Assembly: GCF_037381185.1 (NCBI RefSeq)
Contig: NZ_JARRQY010000036.1
Coordinates: 1-64,000 of the forward strand
DNA: 64,000 nt
DNA from: Acidihalobacter_A sp037381185
GTDB taxonomy: Bacteria > Pseudomonadota > Gammaproteobacteria > DSM-5130 > Acidihalobacteraceae
Direction of reading: 5' to 3'
Shown here: one piece after another, positions 26,594-35,568 of the stretch
How the letters are laid out: each line of letters starts with the position of its first letter
Numbering within the stretch: position 1 is the stretch's first letter
Notes under the pieces: model-generated
Databases searched by the model: none
Told to the model about the DNA's origin: nothing
What the model saw: only the letters and a program-made list of their open reading frames with translations
Translations under genes and position numbers: made by a program

Positions 26594-27337
26594 GTGCGGA
26601 TCGACGTCGTCAGCCTGTTTCCCGAACTGGTATCGGCGGTTGCCGCCTGTGGAGTGACCGGCCGTGCAGTGGAACGCGGCCTGTTGGAGTTGGGGATGTG
26701 GAATCCCCGTGACTACACGGCGGATCGGCATCGCACGGTAGACGACCGGCCCTATGGCGGTGGTCCCGGCATGCTGATGAAGGTCGATCCGGTGCGCCAG
26801 GCGCTGCATGCGGCGCGGGCGGCCGGGGGCGGCAAGGTGATCTACCTCAGCCCGCAAGGCCGCAGGCTGGACCAGGCCGCGGTGCGGAGTTTCGCGGCTG
26901 GCGGCAACCTGGTGTTGCTGGCGGGGCGCTACGAGGGGATCGACGAGCGTCTGGTGATGCTCGAGGTGGACGAGGAGTGGTCGATCGGTGACTACGTCCT
27001 GAGCGGCGGTGAACTCGCCGCGATGGTCGTCATCGACGCTGTCGCCCGTCTGCTGCCGGGAGCGTTGGGTGATGCGGATTCGGCCGAGCAGGACTCCTTC
27101 ATGGAAGGCCTGCTGGATTGTCCGCACTACACGCGCCCGGAACAGGTTGACGGCCTGCAGGTGCCGGCGGTGCTGCGCGAAGGCAATCACGCCGAAATTG
27201 CGCGGTGGCGGCGCAAGCAGGCTTTGGGACGAACGCTCGAGCGGCGTCCGGATTTGCTTCAGGGCCTGGACCTGAGCGATGAGGACAGGCGCTTGTTGGA
27301 CGAATATCAGGCCGAGCGGCAGGCCAAAGCGCCGTAG
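26594..27337 (+). CDS. trmD: tRNA (guanine37-N1)-methyltransferase
   Basis: 247 residues from GTG at 26594, five bases after rimM. SAM-dependent methyltransferase that modifies G37 of tRNAs to prevent frameshifting. The deep-knot motifs are visible: RPYGGGPGMLMKVDP (about 56-70), YLSPQGRRLDQ (about 88-98), LLAGRYEGIDERL (about 111-123) and EEWSIGDYVLSGGELA (about 130-145). Start VRIDVVSLFPE agrees with the family. Confidence 0.97.
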   Translation: MRIDVVSLFPELVSAVAACGVTGRAVERGLLELGMWNPRDYTADRHRTVDDRPYGGGPGMLMKVDPVRQALHAARAAGGGKVIYLSPQGRRLDQAAVRSFAAGGNLVLLAGRYEGIDERLVMLEVDEEWSIGDYVLSGGELAAMVVIDAVARLLPGALGDADSAEQDSFMEGLLDCPHYTRPEQVDGLQVPAVLREGNHAEIARWRRKQALGRTLERRPDLLQGLDLSDEDRRLLDEYQAERQAKAP

Positions 27338-27358
27338 GTTCAACCGAGGATTGGAGTT

Positions 27359-27709
27359 ATGAACGAAATCATCAAGGCGCTCGAAGCCGAGCAGATGCAG
27401 AAGGAAGTGCCCGCTTTCGCCCCGGGCGACACCGTCATCGTGCAGGTGAAGGTCAAGGAAGGCAGCCGCGAACGCTTGCAGGCCTTCGAGGGCGTGGTTA
27501 TCGGCAAACGCAACCGCGGCCTGAACTCCGCATTCACCGTGCGCAAGCTGTCGCACGGCGAAGGCGTGGAGCGCGTATTCCAGACCTACAGCCCGAACGT
27601 CGCGGAGATTACCGTCAAGCGCCGTGGCGATGTGCGTCGCGCCAAGCTGTACTATCTGCGTGGTCGTACCGGCAAGGCTGCCCGCATCAAGGAAAAGCTC
27701 AAGGGTTGA
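27359..27709 (+). CDS. rplS: 50S ribosomal protein L19
   Basis: 116 residues. Located at the 30S-50S interface of the ribosome. The sequence FAPGDTVIVQVKVKEGSRERLQ and the ending YYLRGRTGKAARIKEKL are typical. Last gene of the operon; its stop codon lies inside a hairpin. Confidence 0.98.
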   Translation: MNEIIKALEAEQMQKEVPAFAPGDTVIVQVKVKEGSRERLQAFEGVVIGKRNRGLNSAFTVRKLSHGEGVERVFQTYSPNVAEITVKRRGDVRRAKLYYLRGRTGKAARIKEKLKG

Positions 27710-27746
27710 GCTTTTCCCGCCTACGCCGCGCGGTGCAAGCGCGGCG
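27693..27746 (+). terminator. Tandem hairpins ending the rpsP-rplS operon
   Basis: A perfect 10-bp stem AAAAGCTCAA/TTGAGCTTTT with GGG loop (27693-27715) overlaps the rplS stop, so the terminator is folded into the coding end. A second 7-bp stem CGCCGCG/CGCGGCG (27724-27746) follows. The first has T residues at the base of its 3' arm, as in intrinsic terminators. Confidence 0.6.
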
Positions 27747-27839
27747 CAGGCTTGTGTATTTCGCATCCCCGTTTTTCGCCCGCGTTCAGCCACACCGGCA
27801 ACCGGCCGAATGTGCAGGCATCAATCCACTGCGGAGTTC

Positions 27840-29714
27840 ATGCCGCCGATGCGCCGAATGGTCCGGAGAGCTTTCTGGTCTTATGCCGTAACGGCTCTGT
27901 TGGCCGCTATCCTCTGGGCGATTTCGGGTACCTGTGCCCCCGCGCTCGCCGCTTCGTCTCAGCAGCAATCATCTCCTGTGGCTGCGGTCCCGGCCGCTTC
28001 GCGCAAAGACGCCACTATGGCGAGCCGCTTCATACAGGCTGGTGCGTACACTCTGGCACTGCGTCTCGCCGACACCCAGCAGCCCCCCTATGCGAAGGAT
28101 CCCGCTGGTTGGGTACGCTGGGAACGCGTGCGGTTGCAGGCTCTGCAAGGTCGGCATGCCTGGAAAGCGATCGCTAAACGGATCGCCGCTTTGCCCAAAG
28201 CGCTCAAACCGGCATGGAGAGCTGAGTTCACTACGCTGGGTGTCCGGGCTGAACTGGCCCAGTCGCATGGCGTCCGCGCCCGCCGCTTGTTGCGTTCGCT
28301 GTTGTGGCGGGGCAATACGATTCCGGATGCCGGACAGCTTCGTCTGTGGCGCCGAATGTTGATCGAGTCGTATCTGGATGCCGGGCAGCTTGAGGATGCT
28401 CGTCTGGCCCTGCTCAATTATCAACTCGACTACACGCCGCGGAGTGGTAAGGAGCGCGCCGTGCTGGCGCGCGTGTGGCTGCGCGTGAACGAACCCAAGC
28501 GCGCGCTGGAGCTGCTGAGTGCGAAGTTGCAGCCAGATACGGATTGGCTTTATTGGCTGGCCTCGCTGAGGGCTGGCACCATGACCGCCAGAACTGTGAT
28601 CAAGCAGGCTGTCAGGGCGGCGGGAGGTAAGGGCTTAAGCCAGGAACGTGCGGCGCTGCTGTGGGGCGTGGTGGCGAGTGCGGCTCTGAAGCAGCACGAT
28701 TGGACGACCGCAATCGACGCGCTGGAACACTATCTTGCGCTTGCGCCGCAATTACCGCTGACGCCGTTGCTGCCCTTCGATGGTGACACGCTATGGCATG
28801 CCTACCACGCCTACGGTATGCAGGCGGGGAATCGGGCCAAGCTGCTGGTGGGGGACGACATGGCCTGGGAGGACGCCGCCAAACAGGCGCGCAAGAACGG
28901 CCACGAGGTGTTGTCGCGCGCCTACAACGCGACCCTGGCGCAGATCGGACAGTCACCGAAGTCGCGCAGCATCGGTTATCGCTGGCTGGGCGCTTCAGCG
29001 CTGGGTCTGCCGCACGGCAAACGGCTGCTGGACCGTTTGTTCCTGAGTGCACCCAAGCAGTTTGCGACAAGCGCCGATATCCCGGTGGTCATCCGCCTGG
29101 TGCTGGCCAACGATGCCGTCGATCGTGGCGATCTGAGCTTGGCGGCACGTCTGATGGAGGGTTTGAACAAGGTCCCGAGTGGCGAGGATCCTTACCTGTG
29201 GTCGCTGCGGCTGGCGCGCGTGCTGGTGTTGGGCGGGCGTGCCGAGGCGGGCGTCAAGCGTCTGCACAAGCTGATCGGACAGCAGAAGTCCTTTGACCGC
29301 AAGCAGGCCGACCAGCTCATGCAGGTACTTTTCGACCTGCAATCAACCAAACAGAATGCAGCGGCGCTCGGCCTGTTCGAGGAACTTTATCCGAAGCTTG
29401 CGCAGGCCCAGTTGCAGCGTGAGGTGTTGTTCTGGGAAGCTCAGTCCTGCGAGGCTCTGGGGCAGGAGGCGCGTGCCGCCGGCCTGTACATGCAGTCTGC
29501 GCTGTTGCTCGATGGCAAGGCATACGGTCCATGGGGCATGACTGCCCGCTACAACGCGGCACTGGCCATGAACAAGGCCGGTATGACGGCCGGTGCGATG
29601 CGCGTGCTGCAGGATCTGCTCGCGCATACCAAGGACGCCGCGAGGGCTTCAGTGCTCAAGCGGAAACTGGCGGAGCTGAGACGCCTGCCTGTGCAAGCGC
29701 CGCAGGCAAACTGA
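27840..29714 (+). CDS. Secreted helical-repeat (TPR-like) protein of unknown function
   Basis: 624 residues from ATG at 27840; ATGs at 27849 and 27858 are alternatives. A signal peptide is clear (Arg-rich start, hydrophobic core about 13-30, AxA-type site near ALAAS), so the protein is periplasmic. The remainder is almost wholly helical with many Ala-Leu-Arg pairs such as ARRLLRSLLWRGNTIPDAG, AGQLEDARLALLNYQLD and WTTAIDALEHYLALAP, resembling degenerate TPR repeats. No enzyme motif. It stands alone after rplS and before the OYE gene. I do not recognise a named family. Confidence 0.65.
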   Translation: MPPMRRMVRRAFWSYAVTALLAAILWAISGTCAPALAASSQQQSSPVAAVPAASRKDATMASRFIQAGAYTLALRLADTQQPPYAKDPAGWVRWERVRLQALQGRHAWKAIAKRIAALPKALKPAWRAEFTTLGVRAELAQSHGVRARRLLRSLLWRGNTIPDAGQLRLWRRMLIESYLDAGQLEDARLALLNYQLDYTPRSGKERAVLARVWLRVNEPKRALELLSAKLQPDTDWLYWLASLRAGTMTARTVIKQAVRAAGGKGLSQERAALLWGVVASAALKQHDWTTAIDALEHYLALAPQLPLTPLLPFDGDTLWHAYHAYGMQAGNRAKLLVGDDMAWEDAAKQARKNGHEVLSRAYNATLAQIGQSPKSRSIGYRWLGASALGLPHGKRLLDRLFLSAPKQFATSADIPVVIRLVLANDAVDRGDLSLAARLMEGLNKVPSGEDPYLWSLRLARVLVLGGRAEAGVKRLHKLIGQQKSFDRKQADQLMQVLFDLQSTKQNAAALGLFEELYPKLAQAQLQREVLFWEAQSCEALGQEARAAGLYMQSALLLDGKAYGPWGMTARYNAALAMNKAGMTAGAMRVLQDLLAHTKDAARASVLKRKLAELRRLPVQAPQAN

Positions 29715-29791
29715 AAGTCCCGTCAAGGCGCAGTCTGCTGCGCTGTCTGATCTCCCACCTGCGGCGCTTCTTCACGGGCGTTTCGGGATGA

Positions 29792-29809
29792 GGCCGGTTC
29801 GAACCGGCC
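29792..29809. repeat. Perfect 18-bp palindrome upstream of the OYE gene
   Basis: GGCCGGTTCGAACCGGCC is fully self-complementary and is followed by GTTTCTG. It lies 78 bases after the helical-repeat gene and 45 bases before the OYE start. It could be a terminator of the upstream gene or an operator; the absence of a long T-run leaves both open. Confidence 0.55.
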
Positions 29810-29854
29810 GTTTCTGATCCTGTCTAAACCCTGCACACTGAAAAGGAGGTCGTT

Positions 29855-30948
29855 GTGTCCGACACAAAGAGTCTGTTGTTTCGGAGTTTTGAACTCGGGG
29901 CGATGCATCTGCCCAATCGCGTGGTGATGGCGCCGTTGACGCGTAATCGCGCCGGAGCAGGGCTGGTCCCCAACGAACTGACGCTCGAGTACTACCGGCA
30001 ACGTGCAACTGCCGGTCTGATCATCGCCGAAGCGACTCAAATCCGGCCGGATGGCCAAGGCTATCTCGACACCCCCGGCATCCACAGCGAGGAGCAGGTC
30101 GAGGCCTGGAGGAAAGTGACCGATGCGGTGCATACCGCCGGCGGTCACATTGTGTTGCAGCTCTGGCACGTGGGACGTATTTCGCACGTGTCGTTGCAGC
30201 CGGGTGGGCAGGCTCCGGTAGCGCCTTCGGCCTTGCGCGCCGAAGCACAGACCTTCGTCGCCGAAGGTATGGTGGACGTTTCCGAGCCCCGGGCGCTCGA
30301 TTTGGATGAAATCCCTCAGCTCGTGGAGGACTATCGCAAAGCTGCGGCGAACGCCGTCAGGGCCGGTTTCGATGCGGTCGAAGTGCATGCCGCGAACGGT
30401 TATCTACTCGACCAGTTCCTGCGCGACGGCGCCAATCGTCGCACCGACGCCTACGGCGGTTCCATCGAGAATCGGGCGCGCCTGTTGAACGAGGTCATGG
30501 CAGCCTGTTGCGAGGAAATTGGTTCGAGTCGCGTCGGCGTTCGCTTGTCACCGGTGTCGCCGTTCAACGATCTGGTCGACAGCGATCCGCAGCCTCTGTT
30601 CGACGACGTAGTCGAATCGTTGAACTCTCTGTCCCCGCTGTACATACACGTCATCAAGGCGCTACCGGCGGCGACCGCGAGATAGAGCCCGGTTTCGATT
30701 TCAATGCGCTGCGACGCGCTTTCAAGGGCGCCTACATCGCCAATAACGGTTACGACAAGGCGCTCGCAGAGGCTGCGCTGGAAACCGGAGATGCGGATCT
30801 GATCGCCTTCGGGCGTCCGTTCGTGGCCAATCCCGATCTGGTCCGGCGCTATGCGCTGGATGCACCACTCAACGCGTCGAATCCTGAAACCTTGTACGGA
30901 GGCGGTGCCGAGGGTTACACCGACTATCCAGCGTTGCCGGAGGGCTGA
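29855..30948 (+). pseudogene. Old Yellow Enzyme (NADH:flavin oxidoreductase), frameshifted
   Basis: GTG start at 29855 behind AAAAGGAGGT. The first frame (276 residues) carries FMN-barrel motifs of the alkene-reductase/NemA branch: MAPLTRNRAGAGLVPN, VLQLWHVGRISH (about 103-114), the substrate-binding HAANGYLLDQFL (about 176-187) and DAYGGSIENRAR. It stops at 30685. The matching C-terminal part, GATGGDREIEPGFDFNALRRAF to the end, continues in another frame to 30948. Family alignment from memory places the lesion after 30655, where one base seems lost (expected His-Val-Ile-Glu-Gly-Ala). One base restored would give about 364 residues, a normal length. It may be a true mutation or a sequencing error. 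Confidence 0.85.
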
Positions 30949-30972
30949 AAGCCTGTTCCGGCGTAGCCCATG

Positions 30973-31005
30973 AAAAAGCCCGCCGGCGGGATGCGCCGGC
31001 GGGCT
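30973..31005 (-). terminator. Intrinsic terminator of the TRAP transporter operon
   Basis: A perfect 12-bp GC-rich stem (arms 30977-30988 and 30994-31005) read on the minus strand is followed by a five-T run, 14 bases after the dctP stop. This is a canonical intrinsic terminator. It also faces the end of the OYE gene on the plus strand. Confidence 0.85.
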
Positions 31006-31019
31006 CGCAGGAGCCACGC

Positions 31020-32129
31020 TTAGAGCGCGGAATCCGGTACCTGCGGGAAGGCGAAGCTCGCGAAACCCTGTTCGGCCACGTTGAACCACGCGTATTCCAT
31101 GTCGCGGTATTTCTTCCAGTGGGGGTAGATTTTCTTCCACACCGGGTCCTTGCTGGCCAGATCGTCATAGATCTCGAAGGCGTTCTTCTGCGCGGCCTGC
31201 ATGATGTCATTCGGGAACTTATGCAGTTTCACGCCGGCGGCGAGCAGTTCCTTCAGCGCCTTCGGATTCACCGAGTCATAGTGCGCCATCATGCGTACGT
31301 TGGTTTCCGCAGCAGCAGTCTGGACGGCTGCCTTGTATTCCTTGGGCAGCTTGTCCCAGCGCGACTTGTTGATCATCAGCGAGAACTGGGTGGACGGTTC
31401 CCACCAGGATGGGAAGTAGTAGTTCTTCGCCACGCGGTAGAAACCGAGCTTCTTGTCGTCGTATGGCCCGATCCACTCGGTGGCGTCGATCACGCCACGT
31501 TCCAGCGCGGGGTAGATCTCGGCGCCGGCCAGGGTCTGCACGTTGACGCCCAGCTTGGCCATGACCTTGCCGCCGAAGCCCGGGATGCGCATTTTAAGGC
31601 CGTTGAGCGAATGTAGTCCTTCCAGCGGCTTGCGGAACCAGCCGCCCATTTGCGTGCCGGTGTTGCCAGCGGGTATGGACACGATGTTGAACTGGGAAAA
31701 GACTTCCTTGTTCAGCAGCTCGTTGCCGCCGCCGTAGGTCTGCCAGGAGTTCTGCTGACGGTAGGTCATGCCGAAGGGCAGGGTGGTGTCGAAGGCCAGC
31801 GACGGCATCTTGCCGATGTAATAGTACGAGCAGGTGTGGCCCATTTCGACGGTGTTCTGCTGCACGGCGTCCAGCACCTGTAGACCGCCGACGATTTCGC
31901 CGCCCGCGTAGACGTGGATCTGGAAGCGGCCACCGGTCAGTTCGCCGACGCGCTCGGCGAAGGCTTTGACGCCGCCGTATACGGTGTCGAGACTGATCGG
32001 CCAGCTGGCCGCCAGGCGCCAGCGCAGGCGCGGTGAATTGGTTTCGGCAAAGGCTCCGGGCGCTGCCATCGTGGCGGCTCCGGCTGCCAGGCCGGCGGAG
32101 GTCCCCTTCAAGAATTCACGACGTTTCAT
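31020..32129 (-). CDS. TRAP transporter substrate-binding protein (TakP-like)
   Basis: 369 residues. Tat-type signal peptide (MKRREFLKGTSAGLAAG, AxA near residue 28). Periplasmic DctP-family receptor for organic acids. EYYYIG-like segment YYYIGKMPSLAF, GGWFRKPLEGLHSLNGLKMRIPG and EWIGPYDDKKLGFY (about 221-234) resemble TakP, which binds 2-oxo acids through a metal ion. The gene follows the permease genes on the same strand after a 168-base gap that contains a 7-bp hairpin at 32153-32170, which may raise expression of the binding protein relative to the permeases. Exact ligand unproven. Confidence 0.9.
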   Translation of the reverse strand: MKRREFLKGTSAGLAAGAATMAAPGAFAETNSPRLRWRLAASWPISLDTVYGGVKAFAERVGELTGGRFQIHVYAGGEIVGGLQVLDAVQQNTVEMGHTCSYYYIGKMPSLAFDTTLPFGMTYRQQNSWQTYGGGNELLNKEVFSQFNIVSIPAGNTGTQMGGWFRKPLEGLHSLNGLKMRIPGFGGKVMAKLGVNVQTLAGAEIYPALERGVIDATEWIGPYDDKKLGFYRVAKNYYFPSWWEPSTQFSLMINKSRWDKLPKEYKAAVQTAAAETNVRMMAHYDSVNPKALKELLAAGVKLHKFPNDIMQAAQKNAFEIYDDLASKDPVWKKIYPHWKKYRDMEYAWFNVAEQGFASFAFPQVPDSAL

Positions 32130-32297
32130 CTTGCTCTCTCCATGTGGAAGTTACATCGCCGGAGCGATGTCGTAGCCGGGCTTGCATGGCGCAGTGCGTT
32201 CTGCCTGCCCGTCGAGGTGCGTGCCTCGAATGAGGTTGGCGGAACGCTCCGCCCAGGGCGGTCCGCCGATGCCTTTAATTCTAGTGGTTGTGAAGCC

Positions 32298-33599
32298 CTA
32301 TGAGCTGCCTGCCAGCACGTGCACGATATGCGGATAGAAGATGAGCACGGCGAGTCCGATCGTCTGGATGACGATGAACGGGATGACGCCCTTGTACATC
32401 TCTGCCGTGCTCACGCTGGATGGCGTCACGCCGCGCAGGTAGAACAGCGAGAACCCGAACGGCGGAGTCAGGAACGAGGTCTGCAGGTTCATGCCCAGCA
32501 TGACGCCGAACCACACCATGTCCACGCCGAGGCTTGCGGCCGTCGGTGCCAGCAACGGCAGTACGATGAAGGCGATTTCGAAGAAATCGATGAAGAAGCC
32601 GAGGATGAAGACCACCAAGTTGGCGACGAGCAGAAAGCCGAGCTGGCCGCCGGGAATACTGGTCAGGAAGCTGTCGACCCAGACGTCGCCGTCGAAGCCG
32701 CGGAACACCAGGCTGAAGAAGCGTGAGCCGACCAGGATGAACAGTACCATCGAGCTGAGTTTGACGGTGACGTTCAGGCTGCCGGTGATCTGATTGAACT
32801 TGAAGCGCCCGCTGAACAGCGACAGGAGGATGGCGCCGACCGCACCGAAGGCGCCGGCTTCGGTCGGCGTGGCTACGCCGGCGAAGATCGAGCCAAGCAC
32901 CACGATGATCAGGGCCAGCGGCGGAATCATGACCAGTACGATACGGCGCATGAGGAGCGCCAGATCCTGCGGACGTTCTTCGGGCGGCAGCGCCGGCGCG
33001 GCGCTGGGCTTGAGAATCGCCACGCCGATGGCGTACAGCGCGTACATGCTGGCGAGCATCAGGCCGGGCAACAGCGAGCCGACGAACAGCGAGCCGACGG
33101 ACACGCCGAGCTGGTCGCCCAGGACGATGAGCACCACGCTGGGCGGGATGATCTGGCCCAGGGTACCTGAGGCCGCGATGATGCCGGTGGAGAGCTTGCC
33201 GTCGTAACCGTAGCGCAGCATGACCGGCAGCGCGATCATGCCCATCGCCACCACGGTCGCACCGACCACGCCGGTGGCCGCCGCCAGCAGGGTGCCGACC
33301 ACCACCACGGACAGAGCAAGGCCGCCGCGCAGTGGACCGAAGAGCTGCCCCATGGTCTTGAGCAGGTCCTCGGCCAAGCCTGACTTTTCTAACATTGTCC
33401 CCATAAATATGAAGAACGGCACGGCGAGCAGCGTGTAGTTCTCCATGACTCCGAAGACGCGCTGCGGCAGCGCTTGCATCAGATTCAGGTCGAAGAAGCC
33501 CATGCCGATGCCAAGAGGGATGAACAGCAGGGCCGTGCCGCCCAGCGCGAAGGCGACCGGGTAGCCCGAGAAAATCAGAAATAGGAGGACCAGGAGCAT
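32298..33599 (-). CDS. TRAP transporter large permease (DctM)
   Basis: 433 residues with about 12 membrane segments. This is the sodium-coupled transport subunit. Visible: YPVAFALGGTALLF (about 13-26), PQRVFGVMENYTLLAVPFFIFMGTMLEKS (about 45-73), and ATPTEAGAFGAVGA (about 256-269). The N-terminus MLLVLLFLIFSGYPVAF begins about ten residues later than in usual DctM proteins, and its start lies inside the dctQ 3' end. See the finding on this junction. Otherwise the sequence appears complete. Confidence 0.92.
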   Translation of the reverse strand: MLLVLLFLIFSGYPVAFALGGTALLFIPLGIGMGFFDLNLMQALPQRVFGVMENYTLLAVPFFIFMGTMLEKSGLAEDLLKTMGQLFGPLRGGLALSVVVVGTLLAAATGVVGATVVAMGMIALPVMLRYGYDGKLSTGIIAASGTLGQIIPPSVVLIVLGDQLGVSVGSLFVGSLLPGLMLASMYALYAIGVAILKPSAAPALPPEERPQDLALLMRRIVLVMIPPLALIIVVLGSIFAGVATPTEAGAFGAVGAILLSLFSGRFKFNQITGSLNVTVKLSSMVLFILVGSRFFSLVFRGFDGDVWVDSFLTSIPGGQLGFLLVANLVVFILGFFIDFFEIAFIVLPLLAPTAASLGVDMVWFGVMLGMNLQTSFLTPPFGFSLFYLRGVTPSSVSTAEMYKGVIPFIVIQTIGLAVLIFYPHIVHVLAGSS

Positions 33600-34060
33600 G
33601 ACAGTGCGAAAGCGATGGGAATGACCGTCTTGATCGGATAGCGAGCCAGGCCGCCGGGATTCGGGGACACCTCATGAAGCTTCCAGGAGAATTCCACCCA
33701 GGGCAGTGACAGGTACAGCACCATGATCGAAAACGGCAGCAGGAACAGAACGGTGCCGAGCAGTTCGATCCAGGCCTGTCCCTTGGCCGAGAGCCGCCCG
33801 TACATGATGTCCACGCGGACATGGGCATTGTGCTTGAGGGTATAGGCGGCGCCAAGCATGAACATCGCCCCGAACAGGTACCACTGGGCTTCCAGATAGG
33901 CGTTGGACGACAGATTGCGGCCGATGAAGCTGCCCAGATAGCGGACCGTGGCGTTGTACACGCCGATGAGGATCATGATCATGGCGAACACATACATCAA
34001 CCGGCCGACTTGCTCATTCAGCCAGTCGATGGCGTCCGCGAGTTTCAGCAAAGCGCGCAT
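33575..34060 (-). CDS. TRAP transporter small permease (DctQ), probably 3'-truncated
   Basis: 161 residues, four membrane helices (about 17-38, 58-75, 97-120, 145-158). Family features are NATVRYLGSFIGRNLSSNAYLEAQWYLF and HNAHVRVDIMYGRLS. The normal C-terminal end, usually about 20-30 more residues including LQG-x-SE-x-IK, is missing: after IPIAFAL the protein ends SCSWSSYF in what is the dctM coding region in another frame, overlapping it by 25 bases. A deletion across the junction is likely. The protein may still assemble. Confidence 0.85.
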   Translation of the reverse strand: MRALLKLADAIDWLNEQVGRLMYVFAMIMILIGVYNATVRYLGSFIGRNLSSNAYLEAQWYLFGAMFMLGAAYTLKHNAHVRVDIMYGRLSAKGQAWIELLGTVLFLLPFSIMVLYLSLPWVEFSWKLHEVSPNPGGLARYPIKTVIPIAFALSCSWSSYF

Positions 34061-34187
34061 CGCAAGTCCCCTCTCATGGTCGCGTCTCCCCGAAAAAGTG
34101 CAGCATCATAGCCAAGCGTGTCAGTGGGGGCAAAGTTAATCTTAGCGCTCAGGCAACATAGCCGCAGAGTGCGGCGGCCTTGTGATT

Positions 34188-35339
34188 TCAGGCGATTTCC
34201 GTCGAGGGAGTTTCGAGAATGGGGTGCGCGGCAGTCTGAGGAGTCTCCTGTTCGACGCGATTGCGGCCGCCGTCCTTGGCGGCGTAAAGCGCTTCGTCGG
34301 CACGCTGCACGAGGCTATGCGGCGTGTCGTCAGTACGATGGAAAGCGACTCCGAAACTGGCTGTCGGATGTGTCCCCTGGCCACCGGGGATGCGCAAGCG
34401 GGCGATGTGGCTGCGCATGCGCTCGGCGACCTGCACGGCACGCATGTCGCCCAGTTCGGGGGCGATGACCAGGAATTCCTCGCCGCCCCAGCGGGCCAGG
34501 TGGTCGGTAACGCGCAGTTGCTCCCCGACGATGCGCGTCACGGTGCGCAGCAGAGCGTCGCCTACCGCATGTCCGTTGACGTCGTTGACGCGCTTGAAAT
34601 AATCCAGATCGAACAGGATTACCGACAGTGGGTGGTCATGGCGGCTGGCGCGGGCGATTTCCTGGGATAGGAGTTCCTCGCCGCGGCGGCGGTTGGCGAT
34701 GCCGGTCAGCGGATCGGTCAGGGCCAGGCGCTGCATGGCGCTGAGCTGAGGTCGCAGCTGAGCCAGGGCGTAGTGCACGGCGATGTAGATCAGGCAGGCG
34801 AAGTAGAACTGGGCCACGTAGTTGATGGTAAGCCAGAACCGGTGTCCCTCCAGCTTCAGCAGTAGATGCAGGTTCACGGCCAGTAGCAGCAGCATGATGG
34901 TGTAGAGGCCGGCGCAGAGGTACAGTGCGTAGCGTGGTTTCCAGCCGACGAAGGCGATCAGGAAGGCAACGAAGAACCAGTAGGTGAACTCGTTGAAGTG
35001 GCCGTACACGGGCAGGAAGCTGTGCAACTGGGCCTGCAGTGTGCTCAGCAGGTACCCACTGAGCACCAAGAAGCCGATGCGTTCGATCCAGGACAGCACG
35101 GCGGGCTTCACCCATACGAGCAGGGCCGACAGACCTAGGGCTAGCGCGAACAGTGGCAGGAAGTAGAAATCGAACGTGACGACGTGTTGTGCCGACAGTT
35201 CCATGCCCCAGGCCAGCAGGCAGGCCATGGCGCCCGTCGGAAGCATGATTAGGCTGAAAATGCGCCGGACGCGCTCGAAAGCATCCAGCTGGGCCAGATT
35301 TTGGCCCTTTTTGGGGGGACTGTTGCCCTTTGGACTCAT
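34188..35339 (-). CDS. Membrane-anchored diguanylate cyclase (GGDEF)
   Basis: 383 residues from ATG at 35339. Six hydrophobic helices (about 28-195) form a membrane sensor region, followed by a GGDEF domain (about 210-365). The active-site motif is intact as GGEEF within RWGGEEFLVIAP, and RVTD nearby forms the product-inhibition I-site (RxxD), so synthesis of cyclic di-GMP with feedback is predicted. The substrate-binding LFDLDYFKRVND is intact. The MASE-like sensor is not one I can name. No EAL domain. Divergent from htpG. Confidence 0.9.
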   Translation of the reverse strand: MSPKGNSPPKKGQNLAQLDAFERVRRIFSLIMLPTGAMACLLAWGMELSAQHVVTFDFYFLPLFALALGLSALLVWVKPAVLSWIERIGFLVLSGYLLSTLQAQLHSFLPVYGHFNEFTYWFFVAFLIAFVGWKPRYALYLCAGLYTIMLLLLAVNLHLLLKLEGHRFWLTINYVAQFYFACLIYIAVHYALAQLRPQLSAMQRLALTDPLTGIANRRRGEELLSQEIARASRHDHPLSVILFDLDYFKRVNDVNGHAVGDALLRTVTRIVGEQLRVTDHLARWGGEEFLVIAPELGDMRAVQVAERMRSHIARLRIPGGQGTHPTASFGVAFHRTDDTPHSLVQRADEALYAAKDGGRNRVEQETPQTAAHPILETPSTEIA

Positions 35340-35477
35340 CGTCAACTGAATGCCGAATGCGGGGCCGGGATTTTTGTTGCGGCCACTATATTTGTATCTC
35401 CGGTCGGCAGCATGCCATGTCGGCGTCCTTGTTTGTAGTCCAAAAGGAGTCATCGGCCGGGACTAATCGGATGATGG

Positions 35478-35506
35478 CTTGAATTTTCGCGTGTGCCCCC
35501 CCAGTT
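35478..35506 (+). promoter_or_regulatory. Heat-shock (sigma32-type) promoter of htpG
   Basis: CTTGAAT at 35478-35484, a 14-base gap and CCCCAGTT at 35499-35506 match the RpoH pattern CTTGAAA-N13-14-CCCCATnT well. It ends 62 bases before the htpG start and htpG is a classic RpoH target, so the match is likely meaningful. Confidence 0.55.
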
Positions 35507-35568
35507 TTCGCTTGCTTCCGCATTAAGGAACCTGCGCGTTCCGCGAACATGATCTATCAGGAGAGGGC

